From contig NZ_QFRX01000001.1 of NCBI RefSeq assembly GCF_003143935.1, positions 285,129 through 349,128 of the forward strand: a stretch of 64,000 nucleotides of DNA, in the 5' to 3' direction. The notes beneath the pieces are model-generated. The model saw only the letters and a list, made by a program, of their open reading frames with translations, made no database searches and had not been told where the DNA came from. The translations under genes were made by a program, and so were the position numbers. This stretch comes from Streptomyces sp. Act143 (GTDB taxonomy: Bacteria > Actinomycetota > Actinomycetes > Streptomycetales > Streptomycetaceae). Below, in pieces: positions 60,671 to 64,000 of this stretch (position 1 is its first letter; each line of letters opens with the position of its first letter).

Positions 60671-62716
60671 ATGGTGACGACGATTCCGGTGGAAGAGAAC
60701 TCCTTCATCGGCCGTGCGGAGGAGCTGGCCCGCGTCGCGGCGGCCTTGACGGAGGCGCGACTGGTCACGCTCACAGGGGTGGGAGGGGTGGGCAAGACCC
60801 GTCTGGCCCAGCATGCCGTCACCCACGGACAGGCGGCCGTCGGAGAGGACGCTGCCTGGGCGGACCTGAGTCCGCTCAGAAACGCGGACCTGCTGGCCGC
60901 CACCGTCGCGGACGCGCTCGACCTGTCCGATCACACCCCGCGGATGCCTGTGGATGCCATCTGCGCGTGGATCGCGGACCGCCCGGCGTTGCTGGTCCTG
61001 GATTCCTGCGAGCATCTGCTCAGCGCATGCCGTGACCTGGTCGGTGAGCTGCTGAAGGGCTGCCCCCGTCTGCGGATCCTGGCGACCAGCCGCCAACCGC
61101 TGGGAGTGGAAGGTGAAACGGTGGTCGAGATCGATCGGATGGCCTCCCTGGACGAGGCGGTCGCCCTGTTCACCAATCGCGCCGCGATGGCCGGGAGCCC
61201 AGTGAAGGACGACGCCGGCGGGCGGCTGGCCGCCACCTTGTGCGAGCGCCTGGAGAGGCTGCCACTGGCGCTGGAACTCGCCGCCGCGCAGCTGCGGACC
61301 ATGCCACTGGCGGAACTCTGCGTGGCCCCGCACGCGGTGGTGGACCTTCCGGTCTCTCCGCAGAAGCGCGTGCCCGGGCGGCACCAAGCGCTGCGGACCA
61401 CCATCGGCTGGAGCCACGAATTGTGCACGCCGTCGGAGAGGCTGCTGTGGGCGCGGCTGTCGCTCCTGCCCGGTCCGTTCGACGAGGCCACGGCCTGCCA
61501 CGTCGCCGGGACGGCACCTCTGCCGCCTCACGAAGCGGTACAGGCCCTCGCCGCCCTGTGCGACAAGTCGGTGGTCGCGCGGCGGGGCGAAACGTACCGA
61601 ATGCTGGACGCGGTCCGCGAGTACGGCCGCATGTGGCTGGCCGAGATCGGTGACGAGCAGGCTACGGCGGACCGCCACGCCCAGTACGTCCTGAACCAGG
61701 CACGCCGGGCCCATCAGGAGTGGTTCGGCCCGGCCCAGGCCCGGTGGTACCGGCGGATCGGGTTCCTGCACGCCGACATCAGACTGGCCGCCGACCATCT
61801 CCTGGAAAGCGACCCGGCCGCCGTGTTGGAGCTGATCGGCCATGTCACGTTCTTCTGGGTCTGCTCCGGCTATCTGTACGAGGCCCGGCAGTACCTGGAA
61901 CGAGTGATGCGGCGCCTCCCAGTGGAAGGCCAGGGCAGGGGACGGGTGCAGGGGCTGTGGAGCCTGGGGGTCGCCCTCACGCTGCAGGGCGAGCATGATG
62001 CCGCCCGCCGGATCGCCGACGCCTGCCGGGGCGCGGCACAGGCTGCCCAGGATGCCGAGGGAAATGCGAGGGCCGCCTACCTGAGCGGACTACTGCACCT
62101 GCTGGAGGGGCGCCCGCTGACCGCGGCCGCTCTCCTCGAACCGTCCGGGCCGGTGCCCGGGGTCCCCCACCGTGAGCCACTGACCGCCGGGGGCGCGTTG
62201 TGCCGCCTCGTCCACGTCTTCGCCCTCACCGGCTCGGGCCGGCTGGAACAGGCCAGGCAGGAAGCGCTCCGGCTCCGGGACCGTTGTGAGGCGCTGGGCG
62301 AGTACTGGACGCGGTCGTACCTCGACCACCAGCTCGCTCTCATCGCCGTCATGGAGGGCAGAGCAGAGGACGCCGTACGTCATGCCCGCGCGGCACTCGG
62401 AGCCAAGCGGCACATCGGAGACGCCTTCGGGATCGCCATGGTGATGGACGTCCTGGCGATCGCGTTGACGGACGCCGGGCGGGCACCCTCCGCCGCCTAC
62501 GCCTTCGGGGCGTCGCGGCGCTTCTGGGAAACGGTGGGGCATCCGCAGCGCGGGACCCCGGAGATGACGCCGCTGCGCGACCAGTGCGAGGAGCGGCTCG
62601 TACACCTGCTCGGCGGCGACGATTACCAGCGGGTCCTCGACCGGGCGGCGGCCAGCGACAAGCGGACACTGTTGTCCTGGGGTGCCGACGGAGGGGACCC
62701 GCCGCCGGGGAACTGA
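60671..62716 (+). CDS. AfsR-like STAND NTPase without a DNA-binding domain
   Basis: 681 residues from ATG 60671 (AGGAG 9 bases upstream). The N-terminus begins SFIGRAEELARVAAALTEAR, then Walker A GVGGVGKT (36-43), Walker B LLVLDSCEHLL, and RILATSRQPLGVEGE (the sensor typical of AfsR-type NB-ARC domains). After a winged-helix region (GRHQALRTTIGWSHELC) come degenerate helical repeats. Such proteins usually carry a SARP or LuxR DNA-binding domain; none is present at either end, so it must act through a partner or be a truncated form. Confidence 0.87.
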   Translation: MVTTIPVEENSFIGRAEELARVAAALTEARLVTLTGVGGVGKTRLAQHAVTHGQAAVGEDAAWADLSPLRNADLLAATVADALDLSDHTPRMPVDAICAWIADRPALLVLDSCEHLLSACRDLVGELLKGCPRLRILATSRQPLGVEGETVVEIDRMASLDEAVALFTNRAAMAGSPVKDDAGGRLAATLCERLERLPLALELAAAQLRTMPLAELCVAPHAVVDLPVSPQKRVPGRHQALRTTIGWSHELCTPSERLLWARLSLLPGPFDEATACHVAGTAPLPPHEAVQALAALCDKSVVARRGETYRMLDAVREYGRMWLAEIGDEQATADRHAQYVLNQARRAHQEWFGPAQARWYRRIGFLHADIRLAADHLLESDPAAVLELIGHVTFFWVCSGYLYEARQYLERVMRRLPVEGQGRGRVQGLWSLGVALTLQGEHDAARRIADACRGAAQAAQDAEGNARAAYLSGLLHLLEGRPLTAAALLEPSGPVPGVPHREPLTAGGALCRLVHVFALTGSGRLEQARQEALRLRDRCEALGEYWTRSYLDHQLALIAVMEGRAEDAVRHARAALGAKRHIGDAFGIAMVMDVLAIALTDAGRAPSAAYAFGASRRFWETVGHPQRGTPEMTPLRDQCEERLVHLLGGDDYQRVLDRAAASDKRTLLSWGADGGDPPPGN

Positions 62717-62761
62717 CCCGCACCGGTCAACTGGACTTCGGTGTCCGTGCGCTGGTGAGTT

Positions 62762-62785
62762 CCACCGGGAACTGACTCCCGGTGG
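62762..62785. terminator. Hairpin between convergent genes
   Basis: CCACCGGGA-ACTGAC-TCCCGGTGG: perfect 9-base arms with a 6-base loop, 46 bases after the AfsR-like stop and 86 bases from the stop of the convergent oxidoreductase gene. It fits a bidirectional terminator. Confidence 0.65.
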
Positions 62786-62870
62786 GCTGCCGCAGCAGCT
62801 CCAGGAGGCGATGCCCGTAAAGCCCGGCGGGCACCTGCCTGGCCACCGTGGGGGTTGTGGTGGACAGGGC

Positions 62871-63761
62871 TCAGGCCTCCGGGTGTGGGGTGCGGATGCC
62901 GTCGATGATGCGAGTCCAGTTGTCGCCGCCGTGCCCGTCCTTGATCGCGCGGAGGTAGTGGCGCTGAACCGCGCGAGGCAGGGCGAGATCGATGCCCGCC
63001 TGCTCGCTCGCCGCGACGATGTGGTCGGCGGTGGCCCCCATCATCGTCGCGGTGCTCAGGTTGCCCGGGTGCTCGCCGGCGTCGATCTGGGCGGCCGGGT
63101 TCTCGCCCGCCTCCAGCATGGCCGGGATGCCGGCCAGGGTCGGCATCAGCTCCGGGAGGACGTCGCTCGCCTTGAGTCCCTCCGACTGCAGCAGTGCGAC
63201 GGCGTGCGTGAGTGACGACAGCGTGGTGAGGAAGATGTCGAGATGTGCCAGGTACATCAGCTGGGCCAGGCCGGGGTCCTCGCCGAGATAGCGCGGCGTC
63301 CCGATGCGGGCAAGCGTTTCCCGATGCCGGCCCATCGCCTCCCGCGGTCCGCTGTAGTACGCGTATGCCGCCTCGGTGCCGACCATCGGGGCCGGCACCA
63401 TGACACCGCCGGTCAGGAACGCCGCCCCGTGGCCGGCCGCCCAGGTCGCGGCCTGACGGGTGCGGTCCGGGGTGTCGGAGCTGAGATTGGCCAAGGTCCG
63501 CCCCCGTAGCGACGTTGTCGCGTCGCCCAGGATGTCCCACATCGCCTGGTAGTCGGTCAGGCTGAGGATGCTGAGGTCACTGGCCGCGACGGCCTCCGCT
63601 GGTGTCGCGGCGAGTTGCGCCCCTGCCGCGACCACCTCCTCGGCGCGACCTGGCGTGCGGTTCCACACCGTGACCGGATGTCCGGCCCGCATGAGGGATC
63701 GGGCCATGGCCTGGCCCATCGGGCCGAGACCGAGCACGGTGACAGGTGAGCGAGCGGGCAT
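62871..63761 (-). CDS. NAD(P)-dependent oxidoreductase (beta-hydroxyacid dehydrogenase/imine reductase-like)
   Basis: 296 residues from ATG 63761 with AAGGAG upstream. N-terminal Rossmann fold VTVLGLGPMGQAMARSLMRA with GLGPMG, NRTPGRAEEVV after strand 2 (the Arg suggests NADPH), then a helical C-terminal domain (AQLMYLAHLDIFLTTLSSLT, GATADHIVAASEQAGIDLAL). The catalytic Lys of true 6-phosphogluconate/3-hydroxyisobutyrate dehydrogenases (GxxGxGxxxKxxxN) is not present at its usual position, where LAQLMYLAHLDI is found, a feature of the imine-reductase-like branch. Divergent from an HxlR gene, its likely repressor. Confidence 0.82.
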   Translation of the reverse strand: MPARSPVTVLGLGPMGQAMARSLMRAGHPVTVWNRTPGRAEEVVAAGAQLAATPAEAVAASDLSILSLTDYQAMWDILGDATTSLRGRTLANLSSDTPDRTRQAATWAAGHGAAFLTGGVMVPAPMVGTEAAYAYYSGPREAMGRHRETLARIGTPRYLGEDPGLAQLMYLAHLDIFLTTLSSLTHAVALLQSEGLKASDVLPELMPTLAGIPAMLEAGENPAAQIDAGEHPGNLSTATMMGATADHIVAASEQAGIDLALPRAVQRHYLRAIKDGHGGDNWTRIIDGIRTPHPEA

Positions 63762-63790
63762 GCGTGAAACTCCTTGCAGACGCCGGGGTT

Positions 63791-63811
63791 TGATCACTGA
63801 TCACTGATCAC
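63791..63811. repeat. Three tandem TGATCAC heptamers
   Basis: TGATCAC is repeated three times without gaps, 30 bases upstream of the oxidoreductase start. It may be a regulatory element or slippage product in its leader. Confidence 0.8.
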
Positions 63812-63850
63812 TTGCTGACCAGCTTCGCCGCCGCCACCGTCCGTCGGAAG

Positions 63851-63885
63851 TACCAACTAAAATGTGGGGTACACACCAGTTGGTA
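63851..63885. promoter_or_regulatory. HxlR-type operator
   Basis: TACCAACT (63851-63858) and AGTTGGTA (63878-63885) are perfect 8-base arms 19 bases apart, in the promoter shared by the oxidoreductase and the HxlR gene. A GTAC..GTAC element lies between. This fits binding by a dimeric HxlR regulator. Confidence 0.7.
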
Positions 63886-63920
63886 AGTATCCCCGCCTGC
63901 CTGAACCGAACGAGGTGCGC

Positions 63921-64000
63921 ATGCCTGGCCGTCGAGGTCCCTACATCTGCGGGATCGATGCCGCGCTGGATGTCGTGAGCGGAAAGTGGAAGGGCCTCGT
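63921..64000 (+). CDS. HxlR-family transcriptional regulator (cut by window end)
   Basis: Only the first 26 codons are in the window: MPGRRGPYICGIDAALDVVS then GKWKGL. The C-G-IDAALDVVSGKWKGL start is characteristic of HxlR regulators (C.id.al.vigGKWk.lIl), including the conserved N-terminal Cys that in some members senses electrophiles or oxidation. Divergent from the NAD(P)-dependent oxidoreductase and preceded by a clear palindrome. Confidence 0.8.
   Translation, partial: MPGRRGPYICGIDAALDVVSGKWKGL

Noticed and set aside
63791..63811. Attachment site or iteron origin
   Set aside because: Three heptamers in a promoter gap with no integrase or replication gene nearby; more likely leader repeat.
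1..64000. Secondary-metabolite cluster, tRNA genes or telomere
   Set aside because: No PKS/NRPS/terpene cyclase, no cloverleaf-like sequence and no terminal palindromes were seen; regulators alone do not make a cluster.

Overview
The window is about 72% GC by eye, with GTG/TTG starts, four-base start/stop overlaps and protein families typical of Streptomyces or a close relative. I take it to be chromosomal sequence from a Streptomyces-like actinomycete. Its mix of intact accessory genes, IS elements and many broken genes resembles a chromosome arm rather than the conserved core. No tRNA, rRNA, CRISPR array, replication origin or large biosynthetic cluster was seen.

Layout. 0.2-9 kb: a large LuxR (LAL) regulator; a copper-type operator pair in front of an internally deleted CopZ-like gene; relics of IclR, flavin reductase, LacI and MFS genes; divergent pairs AraC/alpha-beta hydrolase and tautomerase/MarR. 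9.6-18.3 kb: a membrane and stress-signalling block (phospholipase D-like protein, diacylglycerol kinase relic, YihY, a two-RCK ion-channel-like protein, a SpoIIE phosphatase, a frameshifted membrane protein, an STAS protein coupled to a small membrane protein). 18.5-21.7 kb: integrase relic, CbiZ, and a TetR-controlled azoreductase/SMR exporter pair. 22.4-25.6 kb: a coupled operon of SpoIIE phosphatase, B12-binding protein with photoreceptor hallmarks, and STAS antagonist. 26.6-33.2 kb: a sugar ABC transporter with a GH13 glucosidase and an orphan binding protein. 33.3-37 kb: PadR with a MacB/FtsX-type ABC exporter. 37.7-44.3 kb: secreted small proteins, IS110, IS630 and IS21 material, an SDR relic, LysR/DUF1330. 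45.3-54 kb: an antitoxin/Fic-like toxin pair, a 963-residue STAND-TPR protein, a HTH-TM-FN3 protein, and two coupled small proteins sharing a 17-residue motif. 54.1-64 kb: an IS5-type element, small proteins, a membrane phosphatase carrying its own kinase-like domain, an AfsR-like NTPase, and an NAD-binding oxidoreductase divergent from a truncated HxlR regulator.

How it fits together. Partner-switching signalling recurs: three SpoIIE-type phosphatases of different architecture and two STAS proteins. The best candidate for an unusual system is the 22.4-25.6 kb operon, which could connect light (through adenosylcobalamin) to a phosphatase/antagonist switch without a DNA-binding domain; a cobinamide-salvage enzyme (CbiZ) lies 3 kb away. 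The second candidate is the 45-54 kb island, whose NTPase and motif-sharing proteins recall bacterial conflict systems. About a dozen gene relics show repeated insertion and decay between the working units. All functional statements rest on reading the sequence and on family knowledge; no database search was run.
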